From Planctellipticum sp942493135 (GTDB taxonomy: Bacteria; Planctomycetota; Planctomycetia; Planctomycetales; Planctomycetaceae), in contig OW818684.1 in NCBI GenBank assembly GCA_942493135.1, positions 7,754,793-7,818,792 of the forward strand: DNA of 64,000 bases. Direction: 5' to 3'. Positions within the stretch are counted from its first letter, which is position 1, and each line of letters begins with the position of its first letter. Of this stretch, positions 52,706-62,551 are shown piece by piece. Under the pieces are notes generated by a model. The model worked only from the letters and a program-made list of their open reading frames with translations, did not search any database and was not told the origin of the DNA. Both the position numbers and the translations under genes were made by a program.

Positions 52706-54847
52706 TTACCAGATCGAGTAGAGAATATACTCACTGCACTCGACAGTCGTTTCGACGCTTCCAGCTCTGATTCCAAGCGCCAGAATCGCGTCGTCAATGC
52801 GTTTCTGTGCCGTGTCGATCTTGTGAATGTGCACTCCGTTGACAAACACGTTAATGGCGTTCTTCTGGATTGCACATGCAATTTCATTCCATTCATCAAC
52901 GGGATGAATCAGCGTCGGAAGTTCGTATCGACGCGTCGCAATGTTGTCCTTGTGCTTGGCAAAGATTCCCGGCTCGATAACGACACACCGTGTTCCGGCA
53001 ATCCAGATTGCCGTCCCATACGAATCGCCTCGCTGCGTCAGACTCAATCCAACGTTCGATGATTTGCCGTACCGCACTCGCATTTTTACGCGGAGCAGCT
53101 GCCCCGCGACCATGTCAGTAAAGTTCCACGCGGAAGTATTCGACTGCGAACGAATCCCCAGAACCCCGTTGGATTCGTACACCTCGTTGAGCCTCTTGAA
53201 AGGCCGGTCGGCATTGAACTCGTGCTTTCGAACGATCCGGAGCCGCCGACTTGGATAAAGAGAGGAGAACCTGGGTTGATCTGCCACCTTGAACCACGAA
53301 ATTGCCGGCGCGTTACCTTCCGGGTTGTAAACCAGCAGTCGTGAAGATCCGATTGCGTCAAGAGCCGAAGCAGGTATTGAGGCCGGCGTTGGCGAACGTG
53401 TTTGAACGGCAGCAGATGCGTATTGACGGCGTATGCTGAGAAGTTCAGGCAATACTCCCGACTGGCTGAAGTGATTCTGTGCCTGAGACGCCACCGTGCG
53501 TGCCTCTGCCAGCAGCGTTTGGCGCTTCGCCAATTCTGCCGACTCGATGAGCATCCGTTCTCGTTCGGCTGCCGCGTCCAGAAGGGCTCTGGTCTCTTCC
53601 AGCTGTGAAGCCGTTCGGCGGTGCTGGTCTGCGACGGCCGCCTCGGCCAGGAGTAGTGATTGTTGCCGAGTGTGGGCAACGAGCGCCAGTGATCCAGCAG
53701 AAATCGCACCGATTAGAACCGTCGCCATCAGCGACAGGAGAAACCAGACGATTCGGCGATCGCGTCGAAATGTCCGCACCAGGCCTTGAAGTGGGCCGAT
53801 TGGCCTCGCCAGCGTCGACTTGCCGTCGAGATACCGACCCAGATCCTCCGCCATCGCCGCGCAACCGCGATAACGCTGCTCAGGCTCCCGGCCAAGCGCC
53901 TTCTGGCAGATCGTGTCGAGGTCGCGCGGAAGATCCTGCTTCAACGACCGGGGAGCCGGTGGAGTCGTGTTCAGAAGATTGAAAATGATGATCGACGCCC
54001 CGCCGCTGAAGGGAGTGTTTCCCGTCAGCAACTCGAACAGAATGACGCCGAGGCTGTATTGGTCGCTGTCCGCGGTGACCTTGGCGGAACCGCCGGCCGC
54101 CTGTTCGGGGGACATGTAGGCTGGCGTCCCGATGATCGCTCCGTCATGAGTCAACTTTTCCGCGGCGTCGCCGACTTGGGCCACGCCGAAGTCCATGAGG
54201 TGCGGCTCCCCCTCGGCGTCGATCATCACGTTGTGCGGTTTGACATCGCGATGCACGATCCCTTTTGCGTGGGCGCTGTCGAGAGCCGAGGCCAGCTTGC
54301 GCACCAGGACCGCGATCAACCGATGGTTCCCCTGATACCTTTCAATGCAGTCGGACAGAGGCTGGCCGTCGATGAACGCCGCGGCGATGTAGTACTGGTC
54401 GCCGTCGCGGCCGGCATCGTAGACCGGAACGATGTTGGGATGATTGAGCCGAGCTGCGGCTTTGGCCTCGCGAAGAAAGCGCTCGACGATCTCAGGTGTG
54501 GTCAGCAACCCCGCCTGCGGAACCTTGATCGCGACTTCACGTTCGAGCTGGGGATCGTAAGCGCGGTAAACGGTGCCGAACGCCCCCTGGCCGAGCTTCT
54601 GGCGGATCTCGAAGCGGCTGATCCGCTGCGGCGATTCCTGAAGTTTCGTGGGCTTCCGGAGAAAGGCCGGGGCAGGGGGGATCAGGCTGTCGGTGTCGCT
54701 CAGCGATCCGGCGAGTGTGTCTGTGCTGGCAGCCTCGGCGACGAACTCCTGGCCGCAGACTTTGCATCGGAGCTGACGTCCGACGGCGTCGGGAGCGACG
54801 CGATAGCTCTTACCGCAGTCCGTTGCCGGGCAGCGGACTCGAATCAT
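52706..54847 (-). CDS. Zinc-ribbon Ser/Thr protein kinase with DUF1080-like C-terminal domain
   Basis: A 713-residue membrane protein. Residues 1-35 form a zinc ribbon (Cys6, Cys11, Cys28, Cys31). A Hanks-type kinase follows at about 79-345, with the GQGAFG loop (86-91), Lys108, HRDVKPHN and DFG all intact. A transmembrane helix (WFLLSLMATVLIGAISAG) and a Glu/Ala-rich coiled coil come next. The exported last 180 residues resemble 3-keto-disaccharide hydrolase/concanavalin-like (DUF1080) domains, with VDEWNEIACAIQKNAINVF and VNGVHIHKID. It probably senses an extracytoplasmic ligand and phosphorylates cytoplasmic targets. The start MIRVRCP precedes the zinc ribbon directly; 15 residues upstream in frame are unlikely. 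Confidence 0.92.
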   Translation of the reverse strand: MIRVRCPATDCGKSYRVAPDAVGRQLRCKVCGQEFVAEAASTDTLAGSLSDTDSLIPPAPAFLRKPTKLQESPQRISRFEIRQKLGQGAFGTVYRAYDPQLEREVAIKVPQAGLLTTPEIVERFLREAKAAARLNHPNIVPVYDAGRDGDQYYIAAAFIDGQPLSDCIERYQGNHRLIAVLVRKLASALDSAHAKGIVHRDVKPHNVMIDAEGEPHLMDFGVAQVGDAAEKLTHDGAIIGTPAYMSPEQAAGGSAKVTADSDQYSLGVILFELLTGNTPFSGGASIIIFNLLNTTPPAPRSLKQDLPRDLDTICQKALGREPEQRYRGCAAMAEDLGRYLDGKSTLARPIGPLQGLVRTFRRDRRIVWFLLSLMATVLIGAISAGSLALVAHTRQQSLLLAEAAVADQHRRTASQLEETRALLDAAAERERMLIESAELAKRQTLLAEARTVASQAQNHFSQSGVLPELLSIRRQYASAAVQTRSPTPASIPASALDAIGSSRLLVYNPEGNAPAISWFKVADQPRFSSLYPSRRLRIVRKHEFNADRPFKRLNEVYESNGVLGIRSQSNTSAWNFTDMVAGQLLRVKMRVRYGKSSNVGLSLTQRGDSYGTAIWIAGTRCVVIEPGIFAKHKDNIATRRYELPTLIHPVDEWNEIACAIQKNAINVFVNGVHIHKIDTAQKRIDDAILALGIRAGSVETTVECSEYILYSIW

Positions 54848-55508
54848 AGCGAGACTCCGTGCAACGTACTCGCAGCGCTCGACGCATGGCACTGCCGCGT
54901 GGACAGATGCGAGTGTAGTCCGAATGCCTGGGAATCGCTATTGGGAGAAATGCGAGGTGACGGGGAGTCGATGCGCGGAGAAGCTCCTCTCCCTGTTCCA
55001 CCGAAGATGGCGGGCGAGCGGATCGGAACGAGAGGGGAGGAGATCCGACGGGTGCGGTTGGAAATCGGTGGTCCACCAGCGCAGACGTCCGGGCGGCTCA
55101 TCGCCCCGGCCAAGGCTGAAGACGGCGCGGGTTTGAGATCCGAAGCCCCGGTGGGGGCGGTTCACGGTAGCCCAGATCGTTCGCTGTGTGCGGGAAGGAG
55201 CCGGGAGTACTTGGCCGACGCCCAAGAGATCATCCCCTGGGCGAAATCGGATCACTGACGGCAGGGGCTGAAGCCGCGGAATGACCGCATTGACATTCCC
55301 GGTCGCCGACTTCCCACCACCATCGACCGATTGCACCCGGATCCGATCGGAAAAGCGGCTCTGGTTGAAATGCAGATCGGGTCAGCCGATACTGACTTTG
55401 TCCGTGAGATCTCATACCGTGCAACTTTCTGGCCGGCCTGCATTCTGCGGATTTCCCAGTAAGTCCAACGACAGCAGGACGGCCGACAAACAACCGGGAA
55501 GTCCAATC
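54848..55508. other. Intergenic region with an inverted repeat
   Basis: About 660 bases between divergently transcribed kinase and NHL genes. No gene recognised. It contains CTCCTCTCCCTGTTCC at 54984-54999 facing GGAACGAGAGGGGAGGAG at 55025-55042, the same kind of repeat as at 9215. Confidence 0.45.
54984..55042. repeat. Inverted repeat of the CCTCTCCC type
   Basis: Arms 54984-54999 and 55025-55042 are reverse complements apart from a short insertion and a mismatch, separated by 25 bases. Related in sequence style to 9215-9244. Probably a dispersed intergenic repeat. Confidence 0.45.
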
Positions 55509-56513
55509 ATGAAAAGTCGTCTGCTGTCCGTCGCATTTGCCGTCGCGTTTGGCCTGGCTCTGCCCGGCTTCGCTGCCGAAAAGACCCGGCCGGTGCGGAT
55601 GGGGGACGGAATTATGACCTTCGATACTGTCCCCGGCTGGGGACTGGGCGAAGACGGCAAATCGGTCCTCGGCGGAACTCACGGCGGCGTAGTGGTCGAC
55701 AAGGCCGGCAACATCTATACCAGCTCGTCGCTGGGCGTGTTCGTCTTCTCGCCCGAGGGAAAGGTCGTCCGCCGGTTTCTCGGCGACGCGTACTCGAACA
55801 TCCACGACATCGAGATTCGCGACGAGGGGGACGCCGAATTCATCTACGGCGCCCGGAATGTCGCCGGCGAGGGAATTAAGTTCCACGCCGAGACCGGCGA
55901 CATTGTGCTGAAGCTGGGCATTCCTGCGGAGTCCGGCCTGAGCTTGAAGAAGTGGAGCCCGACTGCGATCACCGTCGCCCCGAACGGCGACATTTTTCTG
56001 TCGGACGGCTATGCCAGCAACCACATCTTCAAGTTCGACAAAACGGGCAAGTATCTGATGCACTTCGGCGTCAAAGGAAACGGCCTCAAGGAGTTCAATA
56101 CCGCCCACGGCATGACGCTGGATACGCGCTACGAACCGCCGCGGCTGCTGGTCTGCGACCGCAACCACACCCCGCACGGACGCCTGGTCCACTACGATCT
56201 CGACGGGAACTACATTGAGGAAGTCGTGACGGGACTCGGGATGCCAACTTCGGCGGCCGTCCAGGGGGACTACGTCTCGGTGCCGGACCTTCACGGTCGG
56301 CTGGTGATTCTGAACAAGGAAAACGTCATCATCGCCGTGCTGGGTTACAACGCGGACCCTGCCACGCGCGTAAACTACAACGTCCCGCAGGATCAGTGGA
56401 AAGAAGGCATCTTCAGCGGCACGCACGGCTCCTACTGGGACAAAGACGGTAACCTGTACGTGCAGGACTGGAACGTCTCCGGCCGGATCATGAAGCTGGT
56501 GCGGGTGAAATAG
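55509..56513 (+). CDS. Secreted NHL-type six-bladed propeller protein
   Basis: A 334-residue exported protein; MKSRLLSVAFAVAFGLALPG is its signal peptide. The open frame upstream is non-coding in character. The propeller blades are NHL-like: GGVVVDKAGNIYTSSSLG, AITVAPNGDIFLSDGYAS, IFKFDKTGKYLMHFG, LVHYDLDGNYIEEV and SYWDKDGNLYVQDWN. Such propellers serve as scaffolds or as lyases such as peptidylamidoglycolate lyase; the His/Arg set of the latter is suggested by GTAHG-like NTAHGMTLD and DRNHTPHGR, but this is weak. The gene is divergent from the kinase. Confidence 0.85.
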   Translation: MKSRLLSVAFAVAFGLALPGFAAEKTRPVRMGDGIMTFDTVPGWGLGEDGKSVLGGTHGGVVVDKAGNIYTSSSLGVFVFSPEGKVVRRFLGDAYSNIHDIEIRDEGDAEFIYGARNVAGEGIKFHAETGDIVLKLGIPAESGLSLKKWSPTAITVAPNGDIFLSDGYASNHIFKFDKTGKYLMHFGVKGNGLKEFNTAHGMTLDTRYEPPRLLVCDRNHTPHGRLVHYDLDGNYIEEVVTGLGMPTSAAVQGDYVSVPDLHGRLVILNKENVIIAVLGYNADPATRVNYNVPQDQWKEGIFSGTHGSYWDKDGNLYVQDWNVSGRIMKLVRVK

Positions 56514-56591
56514 CGAGCTGCCGATGGCGGCGAAGTCGTTCGAGCAGACCGACCTCGCCGCCTTGCGGCCACTGGTCTCGCGTACAGAAAC

Positions 56592-57037
56592 TCATCCGCC
56601 GGACGACACTTCCGCCAGGCAGTCGTCATTCCAGGCGGCGATGGGCCGTTGGTTCTTGATGCCGACTTTCGACGTCCGGTAGTTCTTCAGCAGGCTCTGC
56701 TCCATTCGCCGCAGGCTGCTCAGATTCGCGTCCGATCGCCCTTTCCGCACTCCGCGCGGGTCGTCACCGAACGCCACGCCGAGCTGCCAGTGCAACCGGT
56801 TCTCGATCGCTCAATGGCTCCGCACCGCCGCGCCGAACTGCTTCGCCGCCTGCCTCCGGCCTGGAATGTAATACTGTAGTTCGGCGGTGTCATGGCCGCC
56901 GCGGACCGTCTCGCCGATGGCCAAGCCGATCGCCGTCAGCTTCCGCCACCGCGCACAGTCCAGCAGGCCATCTGGCCCTGCACACACGACGTACGAACGA
57001 TGTTCGTCCCGTCCGTGCCTCCCGTTAGCAAGTCTCG
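56592..57037 (-). pseudogene. ISAs1-family transposase remnant, C-terminal part
   Basis: The minus strand encodes HGRDEHRSYVVC, LTAIGLAIGETVRGG and, after an in-frame TGA at 56811-56813, AIENRLHWQLGVAF and SDANLSSLRR. The TGA replaces the Trp of the SHWAIEN motif seen intact in the copy at 28424. Only the C-terminal 145 or so codons remain, the catalytic aspartates are absent and no inverted repeat is recognisable at the right end. It is a different copy, roughly 70% similar in protein to the first by eye. Confidence 0.8.
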
Positions 57038-57255
57038 TACCGGCTGTTCCCGTCGTCGACGCTCCAGCGCTGCATGGAACAAGCGGATGTTCCGACGAAG
57101 ACTCTTTCATCCTCTCAGTTGCTCGCGACGAAACGTCGAGACGCCAACTTGTCGCCTCGATTCAAAACGAAAATGGCTCGCCGCACTCAGGTACGGCGAG
57201 CCGTGTCTCAATCATCCACAGCGACTCGGAACAGTATCGGGCAGTTCCGACCGCT

Positions 57256-59637
57256 TCAGTGCGCAGAACGGAGGTCAAAGCGATCCAGATTCATCGCCTT
57301 CGTCCAGGCCGCCACGAAGTCGTTCACGAACTTTTGCTTTGAGTCGTCGCTGGCATAGACTTCCGCGATGGCGCGAAGCTGCGAATTCGAGCCGAACACG
57401 AGATCGACCCGCGTCGCCGTCCATTTGACGTCGCCCGTCTGACGGTCCCGCCCTTCGAAGAAGTGTTCGCACATGGGCGACTTCTGCCACTCGGTGTCCA
57501 TGTCCAGCAGATTGACGAAGAAGTCATTCGTCAACATCTCCGGACGCTCCGTCAGGACGCCCAGCTCGGCGAACGGGCCGCTCCCCGAGTTGCCTTTCAG
57601 AACTCGCATTCCGCCAATCAACACGGTCATCTCCGGAGCCGTCAGTGTCAGCAGCTGGGCGCGATCCACCAGCAGCTCCTCGGCCGGCCGATCGATTTCG
57701 CGTGCGACGTAGTTGCGGAAGCCGTCCGATTTCGGTTCGAGCACGGCAAAGGCGTCCACATTGGTCATCTCCTGCGTCGCGTCGGTGCGTCCCGGCGAGA
57801 AGGGAACCTGGACGTCGTGGCCGGCCTTCTTCGCGGCCTCCTCGACGGCGGCACAGCCCCCGAGCACGATCAGGTCGGCCAGCGAAACCTTCTTGCCGCC
57901 GGCCTGAGCGCGGTTGAAGTCCTGCTGGATCTTCTCCAGAACCGGCAGCACCTTCGCCAGTTTGGCGGGCTCGTTGACCTGCCAGTCTTTCTGCGGAGCG
58001 AGGCGAATGCGGGCTCCGTTGGCTCCGCCGCGCTTGTCGCTGCCGCGGAAGGTGGAAGCCGAGGCCCAGGCCGTCGAGACCAGGTCCGAGATCGACAGTT
58101 CCGACGCCAGCAGTTTGGCTTTCAGAGCGACGATGTCCCGCGCATCGATCAGTTTGTGATCGACTTTCGGCACAGGATCCTGCCACAACTGCGGCTCGGC
58201 GACTTCCGGGCCGAGGCATCGCGAAACGGGGCCCATGTCGCGATGAGTCAGCTTGTACCAGGCCTTCGCGAACGCGAGCCGGAATTCTTCCGGATTCTCG
58301 TGGAACCGCTTCGAGATCTTGCTGTAGGCCGGGTCCATCCGCAGCGCCATGTCGGTCGTGAACATCATCGGCGCGTGAGACTTCGACTTGTCGTGAGCGT
58401 CCGGCACGGTGCCCTTCGCGGCCGGATCCGTCGGAGTCCATTGCCAGGCGCCGGCCGGGCTCTTCACCAGATCCCAGTCGTAGCCGAACAGGTTGTCGAA
58501 GTAGCTGTTGGACCACTGGGTCGGCGTGGTCGACCACGCGCCTTCCAGACCGCTGGTGATGGTGTCGCCGGCATTCCCCTTGCCAAACCTGTTCTTCCAG
58601 CCGAGCCCCTGTTCATCGATGCCGGCGCCCTCCGGAGCAGGCCCGACATTGTCCGCACTGGCGGCGCCGTGTGCTTTTCCGAACGTATGGCCGCCGGCAA
58701 TCAGCGCGACGGTTTCCTCATCGTTCATGGCCATGCGGCCGAATGTCTCCCGAATGTCCCTGGCCGCCTCCAGCGCACTCGGCTTGCCGCTCGGTCCCTC
58801 CGGGTTGACGTAGATCAGCCCCATCTGAACCGCGGCCAACGGATTCTCCAGCATGCGATCGCCGCTGTAACGCTCGTCTCCCAGCCACTCGCTCTCCGGC
58901 CCCCAGTAGATATCTTCCTGGGGTTCCCAGACGTCTTCTCGACCGCCGGCGAATCCGAACGTTTTGAAGCCCATCGACTCCAGCGACACATTACCGGTCA
59001 GGACCATCAGGTCTGCCCAGGAAATGCGGTTGCCGTACTTCTGTTTGATCGGCCAGAGCAGGCGACGGGCCTTATCCAGGTTCGCGTTGTCGGGCCAGCT
59101 GTTCAGCGGCGCAAACCGCTGCGTGCCGTAGCCGGCGCCCCCCCGACCGTCGCTGACGCGATAAGTGCCGGCGCTGTGCCAGGCCATTCGGATGAACAGC
59201 GGTCCGTAGTGCCCGTAGTCCGCCGGCCACCAGTCCTGAGACGTCGTCAACAACTCCCGGATGTCCTTCTTCACGGCGGCCAGATCGAGCTTCTGGAATT
59301 CCTCGGCGTAGTTGAAGTCCCCGCCCAGCGGATTGCCCTTGAGCGAGTTCTGATGCAGGATCTTCAGGTTCAACTGATTCGGCCACCAGTCGCCGTTCGA
59401 CATCGCTCCGGCTGCCGTGTTTCTGGCCGATGCGGGCAGGACAGCACCCATGACCGGACACTTGGCCGCCGTCGCGGCCTTTTCTGCTCCAGGGGAACTC
59501 CCGTTTCGCGGACTCGGGAGGAGCTCCTTGGACTTGTCGCCATCTTGCGCGAGGGCGGAGCCGTACTCGACAATGCCGCCTGCAGACGTGATGAGTACCG
59601 CCGCGGCAAAACAGCAACTCAGGGATCGCCAGGCCAT
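57256..59637 (-). CDS. katG: Catalase-peroxidase with signal peptide
   Basis: A 793-residue bifunctional haem enzyme that removes hydrogen peroxide. Distal residues Arg150, Trp153 and His154 are in IRMAWHSAGTYR; the Tyr of the Met-Tyr-Trp adduct is in MGLIYVNPEG and the Met in GRMAMNDEE; the proximal His is in AGGHTFGKAHG. A typical N-terminal signal peptide ends near ALAQDG, followed by about 50 linker residues, so the enzyme is exported, unlike most KatG proteins, which are cytoplasmic. The C-terminal half is the usual degenerate duplicate. No peroxide regulator gene adjoins it. Confidence 0.96.
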   Translation of the reverse strand: MAWRSLSCCFAAAVLITSAGGIVEYGSALAQDGDKSKELLPSPRNGSSPGAEKAATAAKCPVMGAVLPASARNTAAGAMSNGDWWPNQLNLKILHQNSLKGNPLGGDFNYAEEFQKLDLAAVKKDIRELLTTSQDWWPADYGHYGPLFIRMAWHSAGTYRVSDGRGGAGYGTQRFAPLNSWPDNANLDKARRLLWPIKQKYGNRISWADLMVLTGNVSLESMGFKTFGFAGGREDVWEPQEDIYWGPESEWLGDERYSGDRMLENPLAAVQMGLIYVNPEGPSGKPSALEAARDIRETFGRMAMNDEETVALIAGGHTFGKAHGAASADNVGPAPEGAGIDEQGLGWKNRFGKGNAGDTITSGLEGAWSTTPTQWSNSYFDNLFGYDWDLVKSPAGAWQWTPTDPAAKGTVPDAHDKSKSHAPMMFTTDMALRMDPAYSKISKRFHENPEEFRLAFAKAWYKLTHRDMGPVSRCLGPEVAEPQLWQDPVPKVDHKLIDARDIVALKAKLLASELSISDLVSTAWASASTFRGSDKRGGANGARIRLAPQKDWQVNEPAKLAKVLPVLEKIQQDFNRAQAGGKKVSLADLIVLGGCAAVEEAAKKAGHDVQVPFSPGRTDATQEMTNVDAFAVLEPKSDGFRNYVAREIDRPAEELLVDRAQLLTLTAPEMTVLIGGMRVLKGNSGSGPFAELGVLTERPEMLTNDFFVNLLDMDTEWQKSPMCEHFFEGRDRQTGDVKWTATRVDLVFGSNSQLRAIAEVYASDDSKQKFVNDFVAAWTKAMNLDRFDLRSAH

Positions 59638-60165
59638 AGGGTGTCTCCTCTTTCAGCCGATACTCTGCCAAACAGCACGAAAGGCCGTGCTGTTCGATTC
59701 GAAAGTGCGTTGTCGGCTGGCCAGCCTCAACGGTTCGATTGTTGCAACGCGGAGCCAATGCTTCCAATGCATTTCATGTCTTCCATCTATGCGAAGTTCG
59801 CATTGGTGTCGGGCGGCGCAGCTTGAATCGAAATCTCTGATGCTACCCCCGGCAAGCCCCACGGCGGCAGGCCTTCTGGCGGTGAGCCGACGATTCATCG
59901 ATTTCGCGGCGCGCGCCGGGAAGGTCGCTGTTGAGAACCGGGAAGGACCGGTCAGCCGGAGTCCACATGCAACATAACCGTCAGCGCTTCGTCCGCGACT
60001 CCACGACAATAGTACGAAACGAAATTGACCCCGGTAACATTCCTCGATGGGGAGCCCGCTCTTCCTGACGAGGCCGTTTTCACCGGACGGGAATCAGCAG
60101 TTGCCGTCAACGCGGCGAACGGAACGGCCATTCTACAGCCTCGGAACTGTCGCGAGAGATTTTCG
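59638..60165. other. Intergenic region between katG and a divergent gene
   Basis: About 530 bases with no convincing gene. It must contain the katG promoter and that of the zinc-ribbon gene at 60166. I did not see a clear Fur/PerR or OxyR-type site. Confidence 0.4.
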
Positions 60166-60666
60166 ATGTCCGCATCAACGATTCAGGATAAAGTAATCCC
60201 TTGCGGTCGCGGATTGCCTGTTCTTGCGGGGGAGCCGATGCTGGACTTAGATGATCCGACTTCGCGGCACATCGTCCAGGCCTCCCGGCTGATGGATGGA
60301 GTGATGGTGAGAGGCCAGCAAATGACGGTCTCGCCAAGCTCGGTGCGGACCAAACTGCTGGGCGAGTGCATTCCACTTTTTGCGGAGCTGCGCGAGCTGG
60401 CGCGAAACAGGTTGACACGCGAGTCGGAGGCGATTCTACGGGCGATCGACGACTACGAGGCCGGGATACTCGCTGTCGCTGCACTTGGCAACGGGCGGAT
60501 CATCGAGGACCGTCGAGATGGAAAGGGAAATTGCCCGGTCTGTGGTTCGCCAATCAAGCATTTTCGTGCAACGAACATCGTGCTCTGTCCGAAGTGCGAC
60601 GAACACTTCATGCCGGCCCATTTGAAACTCGATTCCCCCGAGGGCTTTGGAACATGCTCGATCTGA
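60166..60666 (+). CDS. Protein of unknown function with a C-terminal zinc ribbon
   Basis: A 166-residue protein from MSASTIQDK; the open frame continues upstream but without a ribosome site. The C-terminus has two Cys pairs, CPVCGSPI and CPKCDEHF, that would bind one zinc ion. The middle is helical (LFAELRELARNRLTRESEAILRA). I know no family for it. A nucleic-acid or protein-binding role is only a guess from the zinc ribbon. Confidence 0.65.
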   Translation: MSASTIQDKVIPCGRGLPVLAGEPMLDLDDPTSRHIVQASRLMDGVMVRGQQMTVSPSSVRTKLLGECIPLFAELRELARNRLTRESEAILRAIDDYEAGILAVAALGNGRIIEDRRDGKGNCPVCGSPIKHFRATNIVLCPKCDEHFMPAHLKLDSPEGFGTCSI

Positions 60667-60806
60667 GGAACCGTCGATCGAAAGGGCGGCCTGCAACAGC
60701 GGAACTCTGACGCAACGGGAATTGCTTGTTACCGTCACCGCGGACATCGAACAGTGACTTGCGGCAATACGTGGATCGCCCCACGGCCTTAAGGAGTACC
60801 GCATCA

Positions 60807-61829
60807 ATGGACGAAGTCGAACGCCAGGCGATGGCGCGTCCGTTGTGGCGCCGTGTCTGGGGGGCCGTGCCTGCCTGGGCGAGGATTGGGCTGGGAGGAC
60901 TCGTCATCCTGCTGTTGGCGCACATCGCGCTCGGTATCCGCATCTGGTATGGACTGCATGATCCGCCGGAAGTCGCCGCCATCAGGGCTCCAGGCCGACA
61001 CATCATCATCTCCGGCGCAAACCGCGATTTTCGCAGTCCCGTGAACTGGGTCGAGGCCGCCCTGGTCGGTCTCAAGGGGACATCGGCCAGCGACGTGACA
61101 GCGATCCGCCTCGACGAACAGGCCACGGACGAGCTTGTCGCCGATATCGCAGAGCACTTTCCGAACGTCCATTCGTTGTATTTCTCTCGCGGGCAGATCA
61201 CCGCACGGGGGCTGCTGGCCCTCAAGAATTGCCCGCAGCTCAGCTTTCTCGATGTGTCCGACACGGCCGTGGATGACACGCTCGGCGATCTGCTGCCGCA
61301 CCTGCCGAAGCTGACGACCCTGTTCGTAATGAACACCGACCTCGGCGACGGATTCGCCCGGGCCGCCGCCGAGCATCCGTTGCTGGAATACTGTCCGATC
61401 GAAGGAACCGGCATCACTCCCGCCGCAGTGGCGGCCTGGAAAGCGGCCCGCCCGAAGACCAGGATTCAGACCGATTTTGACCGCGTTGCGCTCCGCGGAG
61501 TGATTCGCTGGTCCGATGGGGAAAGCACGCGCAGATTCGCCGGCCCTTGCGAGATCGGACGGTATGGGCCCCGGCGCACCGATGGCTCGGAGGCCTGGTC
61601 GCGAAGCATGACCATGAAGTGCTCCGACCTGCGCGCCGACCAACTGAGATGGTCGCCTCAGGAATTCCAGAACGAGCAGGACGGGACTTATCAGATCCGA
61701 CTGAAGCTCGGCGACGTCGACTCCGAGCCTGCCGAGTTCGTGGTGAAAGACGGCATCCCATCGCCCGATCACCTGGAATTCCGCATGCCGGTGCGACGGG
61801 TGGAGCTCGCTCCGCCCACGCAACGCTAA
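60807..61829 (+). CDS. Membrane-anchored leucine-rich-repeat-like protein
   Basis: A 340-residue protein from MDEVERQ, with AAGGAG 10 bases upstream. A hydrophobic helix at about residues 28-48 (IGLGGLVILLLAHIALGI) anchors it, and the remainder should face outward. Residues about 105-190 have leucine-rich-repeat spacing: FPNVHSLYFSRGQITARGL, CPQLSFLDVSDTAVDD and LPKLTTLFVMNTDLGD, similar to the LRR proteins paired with many planctomycete genes. A C-terminal beta domain follows. No enzyme motif was seen. Confidence 0.75.
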   Translation: MDEVERQAMARPLWRRVWGAVPAWARIGLGGLVILLLAHIALGIRIWYGLHDPPEVAAIRAPGRHIIISGANRDFRSPVNWVEAALVGLKGTSASDVTAIRLDEQATDELVADIAEHFPNVHSLYFSRGQITARGLLALKNCPQLSFLDVSDTAVDDTLGDLLPHLPKLTTLFVMNTDLGDGFARAAAEHPLLEYCPIEGTGITPAAVAAWKAARPKTRIQTDFDRVALRGVIRWSDGESTRRFAGPCEIGRYGPRRTDGSEAWSRSMTMKCSDLRADQLRWSPQEFQNEQDGTYQIRLKLGDVDSEPAEFVVKDGIPSPDHLEFRMPVRRVELAPPTQR

Positions 61830-61920
61830 CCCGCCGTTTCCGTTGAGGCCGGCAACGCTCCGGGCCTCGCAACCCAGCGAATCAGCACCGCCAATCTCTT
61901 GCGCTGCTCCCCAACGACTT

Positions 61921-62504
61921 CTCACTGGTAGAGAGATCCGACCGTTCGACCGCGAACAGGTGGCGAAGCTGATCAACGAGACGACCGGCGACCTGCCCCG
62001 CGCGCCGCAGCTCGCTCTCATAACAGGCATGTCGCAGGGAGAATTGTTCGGTCAGGAGTGGAAGGGGATCGACTTCGAGAAACGCCGACTTCGTGTCGAG
62101 CGGGCCGTCGCGGAAGTGAAGAAAAAGGATCTGCGTCTAAAGACCGAAGACGAAACGCAGTCTGCCGACGATCAAATTGACCCCGGACATCCTCGTCGCC
62201 CTGACTGAGCATTTAAAAATGCGGATCGTCAGAGGGAGGGCAGGGCAGGAATTCGTGCTTCCGGCTCCGGGAGACGGCTCGCAGTCGAGAACCAGCTCAA
62301 CCACCGGACATGGAAACCGCTGCTCGTGAGAACCAGCCCGAACTACCGGGCGGCGAACAACCTGCGCGGGATTGGTGTCCCACTAAACGTCGTCTCCGCA
62401 GAGATGGGACATCCGAATCCCTCGACCGCGCTCGACATCGACACCACGCACTGCCGGCCGACCAGCACCACGCGACGGACGCCATGACCCGCCTTCTTGG
62501 CTAG
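61921..62504 (+). pseudogene. Inactive tyrosine recombinase remnant
   Basis: Integrase-like sequence is spread over two frames. First part: FDREQVAKLINETTG, then LALITGMSQGELFGQEW, where the catalytic Arg of TGMRQGE is Ser, and FEKRRLRVERAVAEVK. After a frameshift around 62160 the end reads VPLNVVSAEMGHPNPSTALD, then LDIDTTH in place of LDIYTH (nucleophile lost), and in another frame HALPADQHHATDAMTRLLG before TAG at 62502. It lies next to a tRNA-Ala fragment in the same orientation relation as the integrase and tRNA-Leu at 30 kb. Confidence 0.8.
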
Positions 62505-62551
62505 GTTGTCGGATGGTTGTCTCTGACCTTTTCAAATTGTCGTAAGTCGAG

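Noticed and set aside
57463..59826. 787-codon open frame on the plus strand
   Set aside because: Antisense to katG; no domain recognisable, shadow composition.
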